The notes below the pieces were generated by a model that made no database searches, was not told the origin of the DNA, and saw only the letters and a list, made by a program, of their open reading frames with translations. A DNA stretch of 11,296 bases, from positions 1 through 11,296 of the forward strand of contig DLIO01000052.1 in the NCBI GenBank assembly GCA_002483765.1, read 5' to 3'. A program made the position numbers and the translations under genes. Numbering within the stretch: the first letter of the stretch is position 1; each line of letters opens with the position of its first letter. Positions 5,999 through 11,296 of the stretch are shown piece after piece. This DNA is from Lentisphaeria bacterium UBA7640. Lineage in GTDB: Bacteria; Verrucomicrobiota; Lentisphaeria; Victivallales; Victivallaceae.

Positions 5999-6382
5999 AT
6001 GAAGTTAGCTTTGACGATTTGCCGAGAACGAATCGCACCGGTCTTTGATGTATCGGGCCAAGCGTTGATCTTGGAGATCAGCGATGGACAGATCATTAAC
6101 GAACTAAGTGTGGCGTTGCCGTTAGAATCGCCGGAGGCTAAGGTTGAATTTTTATTGAATTCAGGAGTTAACGAGTTGATTTGTGGCGCGATATTTTGCC
6201 AGACGCAAATGCTAGCCGAAAAGCAAGACATTAAAGTTTATGCATTTATCGCTGGAGATTATAGCGAAGTCATTAAGGCTTGGCAGGAAGAGAAGCTCGA
6301 GCTTGGTGATTTTGCCATGCCCGGTTGTCGCCGAGATCAACGCCAATGTCGCCGTCGTGGAAGACGGATGAGAAGTAATTAA
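5999..6382 (+). CDS. NifX/NifB-like metal-cluster-binding protein 1 (dinitrogenase iron-molybdenum cofactor family, ORP-like)
   Basis: This 127-residue protein belongs to the NifX/NifB C-terminal family (PF02579), one-domain alpha/beta proteins that hold metal-sulfur clusters; the family includes the Desulfovibrio orange protein with its Mo-Cu-S cluster. I chose ATG 5999, with AAGGA at 5987-5991; an in-frame ATG at 5969 lies only about 10 bases after the predicted start of transcription and lacks a ribosome binding site. The sequence opens MKLALTICRERIAPVFDVSG, has 'SPEAKVEFLLNSGVNELICGAI' in the middle, and ends in a basic tail with two Cys ('MPGCRRDQRQCRRRGRR'). It is the first gene behind the sigma54-type promoter, so it should be activated together with the DUF5320 gene 27 bp on. 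Which metal it binds cannot be read from the sequence. Confidence 0.85.
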   Translation: MKLALTICRERIAPVFDVSGQALILEISDGQIINELSVALPLESPEAKVEFLLNSGVNELICGAIFCQTQMLAEKQDIKVYAFIAGDYSEVIKAWQEEKLELGDFAMPGCRRDQRQCRRRGRRMRSN

Positions 6383-6409
6383 TAACCCTCAAAACAAGGA
6401 GATGTTATC

Positions 6410-6694
6410 ATGCCTAGAGGAGATGGAACAGGACCAGCTGGAGCTGGACCAATGAGTGGACGGGGCGCAGGATACTGTGCTGGATTTGATGTAGCTGGCT
6501 TTGGCTGCAATCGCGGTTTCGGTAACGGTATGGGATTGGGTCGTGGACGACGCAATTTCGGAAATCCGGCCCAGATGCAACCAAGATCAGCACCACTACC
6601 AGCTGATGTGAGCAATGAATTGTTGCAACGCCAAGCAGAAGCCTTACAAAATCAACTGGACGCAATAAAAAGACGTCTGGACGAAAAGGCCTAA
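6410..6694 (+). CDS. DUF5320 family protein
   Basis: This 94-residue protein has AAGGAG at 6396-6401 before ATG 6410. It opens with the DUF5320 signature MPRGDGTGP-x-G-x-GPMSGRGAGYCAG, continues in a Gly/Arg-rich low-complexity stretch (residues about 30-52) and ends in a short predicted coiled coil (about 68-94, 'ELLQRQAEALQNQLDAIKRRL'). DUF5320 proteins are habitual neighbours of NifX-like and Mrp/MinD genes in anaerobes, but their role is unknown. A structural or scaffold role in cluster assembly is only a guess. It is co-directional with NifX-like gene 1 and followed by a strong terminator hairpin. Confidence 0.85.
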   Translation: MPRGDGTGPAGAGPMSGRGAGYCAGFDVAGFGCNRGFGNGMGLGRGRRNFGNPAQMQPRSAPLPADVSNELLQRQAEALQNQLDAIKRRLDEKA

Positions 6695-6867
6695 ATTAAG
6701 GGCTCACAAAAAAAAATAACTTGGCGTTTTTGCTTGACTGTGAATCGCTACTCTTCGTTACGAAAATATTTATATAGATCGACTATGTAAACAGATTCGT
6801 GCCTTGATTAGCAATCCGCTTTCAGCGCAAAATTCACCGATTTCTTTTTAAGTGAACCCCAACAACA

Positions 6868-6903
6868 AAAGCGGGCCAGATTAATTTTCGCCCGCTTTGT
6901 TTT
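6868..6903 (+). terminator. Rho-independent terminator or attenuator directly before NifX-like gene 2
   Basis: AAAGCGGGC (6868-6876) pairs perfectly with GCCCGCTTT (6890-6898) around a 13-base loop, followed by TGTTTTA. It ends about 12 bases before the next start codon (6916), leaving no room for a promoter in between. Transcripts of the following gene must therefore read through the hairpin, so it may attenuate rather than only terminate. Confidence 0.7.
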
Positions 6904-6915
6904 ATGGAGAGAATC

Positions 6916-7278
6916 ATGAAAATAGCAATAACGACAACAGGAAACACCTTAGAAGCGGCCATTGATCCGCGCTTTGGTCGTGCCGCCAATTTTTTAATTT
7001 TTGACACCGAAAATAAAACTTTCGCCACCGTTGATAATGTTCAAAATCTGAACGCAGCCCAAGGTGCTGGCATTCAATCAGCGATGACCGTTATCAATAG
7101 CGGAGCGGAAGCACTTATTTCAGGACATTGTGGCCCAAAGGCTTTCCGAGTATTGAATGAAGCCAAAATCAAAATTTATACGACTGAAGCAAAAACAGTG
7201 AAAGAAGCTCTTACGCTTTATGAAGAGGGCAAATTGAGCGTGGCTAAAGATGCTGACGTTGAAGGGCATTGGATGTAA
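6916..7278 (+). CDS. NifX/NifB-like metal-cluster-binding protein 2
   Basis: This 120-residue member of PF02579 is of the stand-alone type found in anaerobic bacteria and archaea. ATG 6916 has GGAGA at 6906-6910; the in-frame ATG 6904 would place the ribosome binding site inside the gene. Visible family features are 'MKIAITTTGNTLEAAIDPRFGR' (given here as MKIA-x14-DPRFGRA), 'AQGAGIQSAMTVINSGAEALI' in the middle and 'SGHCGPKAFRVLNEAKIKIY' near residue 80. The single Cys in GHCGPKAF is the only Cys. It starts straight after the terminator hairpin and is followed 33 bp later by the radical SAM gene. By family it receives or stores a metal-sulfur cluster. Confidence 0.88.
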   Translation: MKIAITTTGNTLEAAIDPRFGRAANFLIFDTENKTFATVDNVQNLNAAQGAGIQSAMTVINSGAEALISGHCGPKAFRVLNEAKIKIYTTEAKTVKEALTLYEEGKLSVAKDADVEGHWM

Positions 7279-7311
7279 GAAGTTATAATTTAACAATTAA
7301 CTAGCACTATT

Positions 7312-8253
7312 ATGGTTGAACAACAAAAACTGAAATATATTTTCGGCCCTGTGCCTTCGCGGCGCTTGGGGCGTTCCCTTGGCATCGATACTATTCCGTT
7401 CAAAATATGCTCTTATGATTGCATATATTGTCAACTCGGAAAAACTACGATTAAGACACTGGAACGCAAAGAGTATCTTCCTTACGATGAGATACTTGCC
7501 GATGTCGACCGGAAATTAGCCGAAGGTTGTGATTTCGATTATATCACTTTTTCTGGTTCAGGTGAACCGACGTTGTTCAGTAGAATTGGCGAATTAATCG
7601 AAGCGGTAAAAAAGCGTACCAATAAACCGTTGGCTGTCTTGACCAACGGTTCTTTACTTTGGGACGACAAAGTGAGAGAAGAGTTATTACCAGCCGACTT
7701 GGTAGTCCCTTCGCTCGACGCTGGCGATCAGTCTTTTTTTGAACAGATAAACCGGCCGTGCGCTGGATTGTCTTTTGATCAGATGACCGATGGATTGGAG
7801 AAATTTGCTCGTCAATTTAAGGGGAAAATCTGGCTGGAACTCTTTTTTCTAGCTGACCCCTTTGATCCCTACGGCCAAGCGACCAAGATGGCTGATTTTG
7901 TGCGACGAATTTCACCGTCACTGGTGCAACTAAATACCGTCGCGCGGCCACCGTGCGAAAGTTGTGCTCGACCAGTTTCTAAAAAAGTCATGGAAGAATT
8001 ACTGAAAAAATTTCCACAACCTGCGGAGATTATCGCTGATTTTTCAATCATTCGCGATACGACCGTAAAAACAGCCCATCGCAATGATATTCTGAATTTG
8101 TTGTCACGCCGTCCTTGCACGAGTCAAGACATTGCCAGCAGTTTATCGGTTCACCATATTGAAACGTTAAAAATTCTAGAAGAGTTAATTGCCATGAAAC
8201 TCGTTGAAGTTATTGAGATCAATAATAAAATTTTCTATACTCTTTTGGGGTGA
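7312..8253 (+). CDS. Radical SAM protein (COG0731-like) with C-terminal winged-helix domain
   Basis: This 313-residue protein has the radical SAM cluster motif CSYDCIYC (Cys33, 37, 40; CX3CX2C), preceded by 'FGPVPSRRLGRSLGID', which marks the COG0731-type group. 'SGSGEPT' (81-87) is the SAM-binding GGE equivalent, and 'LTNGSLL' and 'PSLDAGDQSFFEQINRP' are further core strands. After about residue 265, 'RRPCTSQDIASSLSVHHIETL' and 'LEELIAMKLVEVIEINNKIFY' form a winged helix, rarely fused in this group as far as I recall. It also has a CESC pair (Cys215, Cys218) in the 'NTVARPP' loop. Related genes sit in ORP/MinD/Mrp clusters of other anaerobes; the substrate is unknown. ATG 7312 has no clear ribosome binding site. 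Electron supply and cluster biosynthesis are inferred from neighbours. Confidence 0.85.
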   Translation: MVEQQKLKYIFGPVPSRRLGRSLGIDTIPFKICSYDCIYCQLGKTTIKTLERKEYLPYDEILADVDRKLAEGCDFDYITFSGSGEPTLFSRIGELIEAVKKRTNKPLAVLTNGSLLWDDKVREELLPADLVVPSLDAGDQSFFEQINRPCAGLSFDQMTDGLEKFARQFKGKIWLELFFLADPFDPYGQATKMADFVRRISPSLVQLNTVARPPCESCARPVSKKVMEELLKKFPQPAEIIADFSIIRDTTVKTAHRNDILNLLSRRPCTSQDIASSLSVHHIETLKILEELIAMKLVEVIEINNKIFYTLLG

Positions 8254-8311
8254 AAACTTAAAAAAACGCGCCGTGGATTTTCGAGTAAATTTTATTTCTC
8301 TTTTTGAAGTG

Positions 8312-8325
8312 CGATGCTAGCATCG
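8312..8325. promoter_or_regulatory. Perfect 14-bp palindrome, possible operator
   Basis: CGATGCTAGCATCG is its own reverse complement with no spacer, so it suits a DNA-binding dimer rather than an RNA hairpin. It stands in the 157-bp gap between the radical SAM gene and the ATPase genes, 86 bp before ATG 8411. No clear promoter boxes are seen beside it. Confidence 0.35.
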
Positions 8326-8347
8326 TGCGAAAAATGAGGGATAAAAT

Positions 8348-8392
8348 ATGCCGAAAAGCAACAAGCGGAATTTAAGTTCTCAATCTAAATGA
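8348..8392 (+). other. Possible 14-codon leader peptide frame
   Basis: ATG 8348 with TGAGGG 7 bases upstream opens a frame for MPKSNKRNLSSQSK, which ends 18 bp before the first MinD-type ATPase gene. The ribosome binding site is the only positive sign; chance is likely. Confidence 0.2.
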
Positions 8393-8410
8393 GTATATAT
8401 AAGGAGAAAA

Positions 8411-9265
8411 ATGAAAATAGCAATAGCCTCCGGTAAAGGGGGAACAGGAAAAACCACGATGGCGTTGGCGCTAGCGTCGGTTGCGGGCACCAACACGTTG
8501 TTGGTTGACTGCGATGTTGAAGCACCAAACTGTCATCTTTTTGGTAAAAAAGAAGGAGAACGCGAAGCCGTTTTCATTTCGATGCCATTTTTTGAGAAAT
8601 CACTTTGCACTGGTTGCAAAGCGTGTAGCAAAATGTGTCAATTTAACGCCATTGCCGTACTGGGAAAATCAGTTTTACTGTTTCCCGAATTGTGCCACGG
8701 TTGTGGCGGTTGCGTTCGAGTCTGCCCGACTGGCGCACTAACTGAAATTCCACGCAAAATTGGCGAAGCTGGAGTCACTAAATACGAAGATTTTGTATTA
8801 ATTGACGGTTGTTTGACCATTGGTCAAGCGCTATCGCCACCACTGATTCGCTCAGTCAAAAATCGTATTGACGATTATAAGGCTGGCACGGCAATTATCG
8901 ACTCTCCTCCTGGGACATCCTGTCCGATGGTGGTTTCAGTCAGAGGTGCAGATTTCGTGTTGCTCGTGACTGAACCAACTCCATTTGGATTGCATGACCT
9001 AACGCTGGCGGTAAACACTTTGAAAGAATTAGATCTGCCCTGCGGTGTAATCATTAATCGTGCAGACAGTGGTAACGATCAAGTTAAAGAATTTTGTAAA
9101 AAAGAAAATATTCCAGTCATGCTGGAAATTCCGAATCGCCGGGATGTGGCCGAGGCTTATTCACGCGGTGAAACTTTATTGCAGGCCGCCCCAGAGTTGC
9201 GTCCTAAATTTAAGGAATTACTGAAAGAAGTTGAAAACCGCGTTGGCAAAGAGGTGAAAAAATGA
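8411..9265 (+). CDS. MinD-superfamily P-loop ATPase with inserted two-cluster ferredoxin domain (1)
   Basis: This 284-residue protein starts at ATG 8411 after AAGGAG (8401-8406). Residues 7-16, SGKGGTGKTT, are the deviant Walker A of the MinD/Mrp/NifH group, with the signature Lys9. 'DCDVEAPNCHLF' (33-44) is switch I, and 'IIDSPPGTSCP' is Walker B/switch II. Inserted between them is a bacterial ferredoxin module with two 4Fe-4S sets, Cys66/69/72/76 and Cys95/98/101/105 followed by Pro. COG1149-type proteins like this occur in pairs in ORP clusters (in D. vulgaris beside the orange protein), where they are thought to drive cluster assembly or transfer. It overlaps the next gene by ATGA, so the two are probably made in equal amounts and may act as a heterodimer (inference). 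Confidence 0.92.
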   Translation: MKIAIASGKGGTGKTTMALALASVAGTNTLLVDCDVEAPNCHLFGKKEGEREAVFISMPFFEKSLCTGCKACSKMCQFNAIAVLGKSVLLFPELCHGCGGCVRVCPTGALTEIPRKIGEAGVTKYEDFVLIDGCLTIGQALSPPLIRSVKNRIDDYKAGTAIIDSPPGTSCPMVVSVRGADFVLLVTEPTPFGLHDLTLAVNTLKELDLPCGVIINRADSGNDQVKEFCKKENIPVMLEIPNRRDVAEAYSRGETLLQAAPELRPKFKELLKEVENRVGKEVKK

Positions 9266-10128
9266 AAGAATTAGTTATAATTAGCGGCAAGGGCGGCACG
9301 GGAAAAACCAGTATCACTGCATCTTTCGCGGCTTTAGCGAAAAATCCAACCTTGGCAGATTGCGACGTTGACGCTGCCGACTTGCATCTGTTGCTTGAAC
9401 CCCAAAAATTGGCAACCCATGAGTTTGTCAGCGGTCACGAAGCGATTATCAATCAAGAAAAATGCACTCAATGTAATATTTGTTATGATGTGTGTCGTTT
9501 TGAAGGAATTCTGCTGGAAGACGGCAAAGTAAGCGTGGATCCATATTCCTGTGAAGGTTGTAAGGTTTGCGTGGAATTTTGTCCAGCTGATGCGATCGAT
9601 TTTCCTGAGAGCGTTTGTGGGGAATGGTACGAATCAAAGACTCGTTACGGAACCATGATTCATGCTCGTTTAGCTCCAGCAGCGGAAAATTCAGGAAAAT
9701 TAGTGGCGCAGGTTCGTCAAGCGGCCAAAGAAGCTGCGGAAAAAGCGAACAGCGATCTTATTTTGATTGACGGCCCGCCAGGAGTTGGTTGTCCAGTAAT
9801 TGCTTCGGTAACTGGGACGACCGCGATATTAATTGTTGCCGAACCGACGGTTTCCGGCGAACACGATATGGAACGGGTTTTAAAGTTGTCCGTTCATTTT
9901 GAGATACCAGCATTAGTTTGTGTCAATAAATGGGATTTGAATCCAGAAGTAACCGAGAGAATTGAAGCAACCGCACTAAAAGCGGGCGCAAAAATAATGG
10001 GGCGCATCCCTTATGCGAAAATTTTCACTGATGCCATGGTCAATGGTCAACTGGTAGTTGATCATCCCGAAACCGACGCGGCACAATCCATTAAAAAAAT
10101 ATGGGAGAATATATGTCAGACGATATAG
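9262..10128 (+). CDS. MinD-superfamily P-loop ATPase with inserted two-cluster ferredoxin domain (2)
   Basis: This 288-residue paralogue of the preceding protein starts in its stop codon (ATGA). Deviant Walker A is SGKGGTGKTS (8-17), 'DCDVDAADLHLL' (33-44) is switch I and 'LIDGPPGVGCP' is Walker B. The ferredoxin insert has Cys68/71/74/78 and Cys97/100/103/107. Unlike its partner it has a longer segment after the second cluster set, 'GEWYESKTRYGTMIHARLAP', typical of the second member of such pairs. A shared GEHD motif ('EPTVSGEHDMERVL') parallels 'EPTPFGLHDLTLAV' in the first. It overlaps the Mrp gene that follows by 16 bp. Role as for its partner: nucleotide-dependent electron or cluster transfer to the NifX-like proteins, inferred from family and context. 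Confidence 0.92.
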   Translation: MKELVIISGKGGTGKTSITASFAALAKNPTLADCDVDAADLHLLLEPQKLATHEFVSGHEAIINQEKCTQCNICYDVCRFEGILLEDGKVSVDPYSCEGCKVCVEFCPADAIDFPESVCGEWYESKTRYGTMIHARLAPAAENSGKLVAQVRQAAKEAAEKANSDLILIDGPPGVGCPVIASVTGTTAILIVAEPTVSGEHDMERVLKLSVHFEIPALVCVNKWDLNPEVTERIEATALKAGAKIMGRIPYAKIFTDAMVNGQLVVDHPETDAAQSIKKIWENICQTI

Positions 10129-10976
10129 AAAGTTGTCCAGGCGCCACCAAATGTGGTGGCGATTGTAGTGAACAAGAAAAAGAGCAAAAAGCCCTCAGCG
10201 ATTGCATGAGTCGGATTGACCATAAAATCGTGGTTATGTCAGGAAAAGGCGGAGTGGGTAAAAGTACCGTCGCGGTAAATTTGGCCGTGGCGCTGTCGAT
10301 GGCGGGAAAACGCGTTGGACTTCTGGATGTCGATATTCATGGGCCTAGCGTTCCCACCATGCTAAACCTCGCGGATAAACGCATTGTGACTGAGAACGGC
10401 AAGATCGTTCCAATATCAGTCGGCGAATTAAAAGTGATGTCAATCGGGTTTTTATTGCGCGCCAACGACGACGCGATAATCTGGCGCGGCCCAATGAAGA
10501 TGGGTGTGATCAAACAATTTTTGACCGAAGTGGCGTGGGGCGATCTCGATTATTTGATCGTCGATTCTCCTCCTGGAACTGGTGATGAACCATTGTCAGT
10601 ATGTCAACTGATTGAAAATCCCGACGGCGCGATTGTCGTAACTAGTCCGCAAGAGATTGCCGCTACAGACGTTCGCAAATCGATCGATTTCTGCTTGAAA
10701 TTAGATTTACCAATTTTGGGAATTGTTGAAAATATGAGTGGATTCGCTTGTCCATCATGCGGCGAGATTACCGCGATTTTCAATTCCGGAGCAGGTGAAG
10801 CACTAGCCGACCAATTCGGCTTGCGACTGTTAGGGAAAATCCCAATTGATCCAATGATTTGCAGTTCAGGAGACCAAGGTAAACCATTCGCTTACCATTT
10901 CTCCAATACCCCGACTGCTAAAGCTTTTGAAACTATAATAGAGCCAATTCTGGCATTATCAGATAACAAAAAATAA
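10113..10976 (+). CDS. mrp: Mrp/NBP35 (ApbC-type) iron-sulfur cluster carrier ATPase
   Basis: This 287-residue cytosolic P-loop ATPase of the Mrp/NBP35 family binds and hands on 4Fe-4S clusters. I chose ATG 10113 (GGGAGA at 10103-10108); ATG 10101 would add four residues. Deviant Walker A is SGKGGVGKST (43-52), 'LLDVDIHGPSVP' is the family switch I and 'IVDSPPGTGDEP' the Walker B. 'ENMSGFACPSCGE' carries the CxxC that bridges a cluster between two subunits. The N-terminus has extra cysteines (Cys8, 14, 18 and 31, spacing C-x5-C-x3-C-x12-C), recalling the N-terminal cluster site of NBP35 with different spacing. In D. vulgaris the corresponding Mrp protein is fused to an ORP-like domain; here the NifX-like protein is a separate gene 13 bp downstream. 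Confidence 0.93.
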   Translation: MSDDIESCPGATKCGGDCSEQEKEQKALSDCMSRIDHKIVVMSGKGGVGKSTVAVNLAVALSMAGKRVGLLDVDIHGPSVPTMLNLADKRIVTENGKIVPISVGELKVMSIGFLLRANDDAIIWRGPMKMGVIKQFLTEVAWGDLDYLIVDSPPGTGDEPLSVCQLIENPDGAIVVTSPQEIAATDVRKSIDFCLKLDLPILGIVENMSGFACPSCGEITAIFNSGAGEALADQFGLRLLGKIPIDPMICSSGDQGKPFAYHFSNTPTAKAFETIIEPILALSDNKK

Positions 10977-10989
10977 GGAAACTAGAACT

Positions 10990-11296
10990 ATGAAAATCGC
11001 TATCCCACTCGCTGAAGGAAAATTGTGCATGCATTTCGGTCATTGCGAACAATTCGCACTGCTTGATGTCGATGCAGAAGCTAAAAAAATCACCGGCAAA
11101 ACATTGGTTACGCCACCACCACATGAACCAGGTTTGCTCCCAAAATGGTTGGGCGAACAAAACGTCACTGTCATCATCGCTGGTGGCATGGGCCAACGCG
11201 CTCAAGCACTGTTCCAAGAACGCAACATCAGCGTGGTAGTTGGAGCTGGTGCGAATGAGCCCGAAAACCTAGTAATCAGAGCTCATTACTTTGAGC
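10990..11296 (+). CDS. NifX/NifB-like metal-cluster-binding protein 3 (3' end outside window)
   Basis: The frame opens at ATG 10990, with AAGGA at 10976-10980, and stays open for 102 codons to the right edge. It starts MKIAIPLAEGKLCMHFGHCE and continues 'FALLDVDAEAKKI', 'VTPPPHEPGLLPKWL' and 'VIIAGGMGQRAQALFQERNI'. These are hallmark motifs of PF02579: HFGHCE near residue 15 and PPPHEPG near 45 supply His/Cys groups likely to face the cluster, and the GGMG turn is typical. It is the best match to the metal-binding motifs of the three NifX-like proteins here. The gap after mrp is 13 bp, so the two are surely co-transcribed; by analogy with fused MRP-ORP proteins, the Mrp ATPase is its likely cluster donor. 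The usual length is about 115-125 residues, so little is missing. Confidence 0.9.
   Translation, partial: MKIAIPLAEGKLCMHFGHCEQFALLDVDAEAKKITGKTLVTPPPHEPGLLPKWLGEQNVTVIIAGGMGQRAQALFQERNISVVVGAGANEPENLVIRAHYFE

Noticed and set aside
6379..6665. Minus-strand frames opposite the DUF5320 gene
   Set aside because: They are Pro/Ser-rich shadows of a Gly/Arg-rich gene that has a clear ribosome binding site and family signature on the plus strand.
6721..6740. Second sigma54-type promoter, TTGGC...GCTTG before NifX-like gene 2
   Set aside because: The distance between GG and GC is seven bases, not ten, so it does not fit.
8371..8399. Sigma70 promoter TTTAAG-N17-TATATA before the first ATPase gene
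   Set aside because: The -35 matches at only three of six bases, and transcription would start at the ribosome binding site itself.

Overview
The window looks like chromosomal DNA from an anaerobic, moderately AT-rich bacterium. It joins two unrelated regions. The left half (about 1-5460) is an accessory block of Rhs/YD-repeat polymorphic-toxin cassettes. The right half (about 5930-11296) is an 'orange protein' (ORP)-type cluster of NifX/NifB-like proteins, MinD-type ATPases carrying ferredoxin domains, an Mrp/NBP35 ATPase and a radical SAM enzyme. This gene set is typical of strict anaerobes such as sulfate reducers and clostridia. The Rhs core ends with the wording 'DPLGYPDGWN..AY.NN', which I associate loosely with Lentisphaerota-like anaerobes. 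That is only an impression; the sequence does not fix the taxon.

Left half. A partial gene with MORN-like repeats runs in from the left edge (3-536). It is followed by Rhs cassette 1 (606-1997), which has a short YD-repeat core and a glycine-rich C-terminal domain. Two small paralogous proteins with C-terminal membrane anchors follow (1990-2397 and 2425-2811), probably tandem immunity proteins. A spacer with two copies of an interspersed repeat leads to Rhs cassette 2 (3093-4313). This has nearly the same core but an unrelated C-terminal domain, and it overlaps by 4 bp a small N-terminally anchored protein (4310-4654), the likely immunity protein. Two more repeat copies follow. The last runs into the 5' end of a membrane-protein reading frame with no convincing start (4942-5460). 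The two cores align without gaps at a constant offset of 2346 bp over about 645 bp. Both genes lack the large N-terminal part of a full Rhs protein, so they look like displaced ('orphan') tip cassettes that can recombine with a full-length rhs gene.

Junction. The 538 bp from 5461 to 5998 contain no gene I trust, but they do contain a regulatory array. There are three palindromes of the form TGTCGC-N6-GCGACA (centres about 5665.5, 5815.5 and 5858.5), an IHF-like site (5891-5903) and a -24/-12 element with perfect GG-N10-GC spacing (5934-5947). Together these read as a sigma54 promoter with enhancer-type activator sites. The Desulfovibrio vulgaris orp operons are known to be sigma54-dependent and controlled by a dedicated enhancer-binding protein, so the arrangement fits.

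Right half, all on the + strand: NifX-like protein 1 (5999), DUF5320 protein (6410), a strong terminator hairpin (6868-6898), NifX-like protein 2 (6916), radical SAM protein with a C-terminal winged helix (7312), MinD-ferredoxin ATPase 1 (8411), MinD-ferredoxin ATPase 2 (9262, ATGA overlap), Mrp/NBP35 ATPase (10113, overlapping) and NifX-like protein 3 (10990, cut by the right edge). By family, the NifX-like proteins would bind a metal-sulfur cluster, the three deviant-Walker ATPases would assemble or move clusters, and the radical SAM enzyme would do an as yet unassigned reaction in the same pathway.
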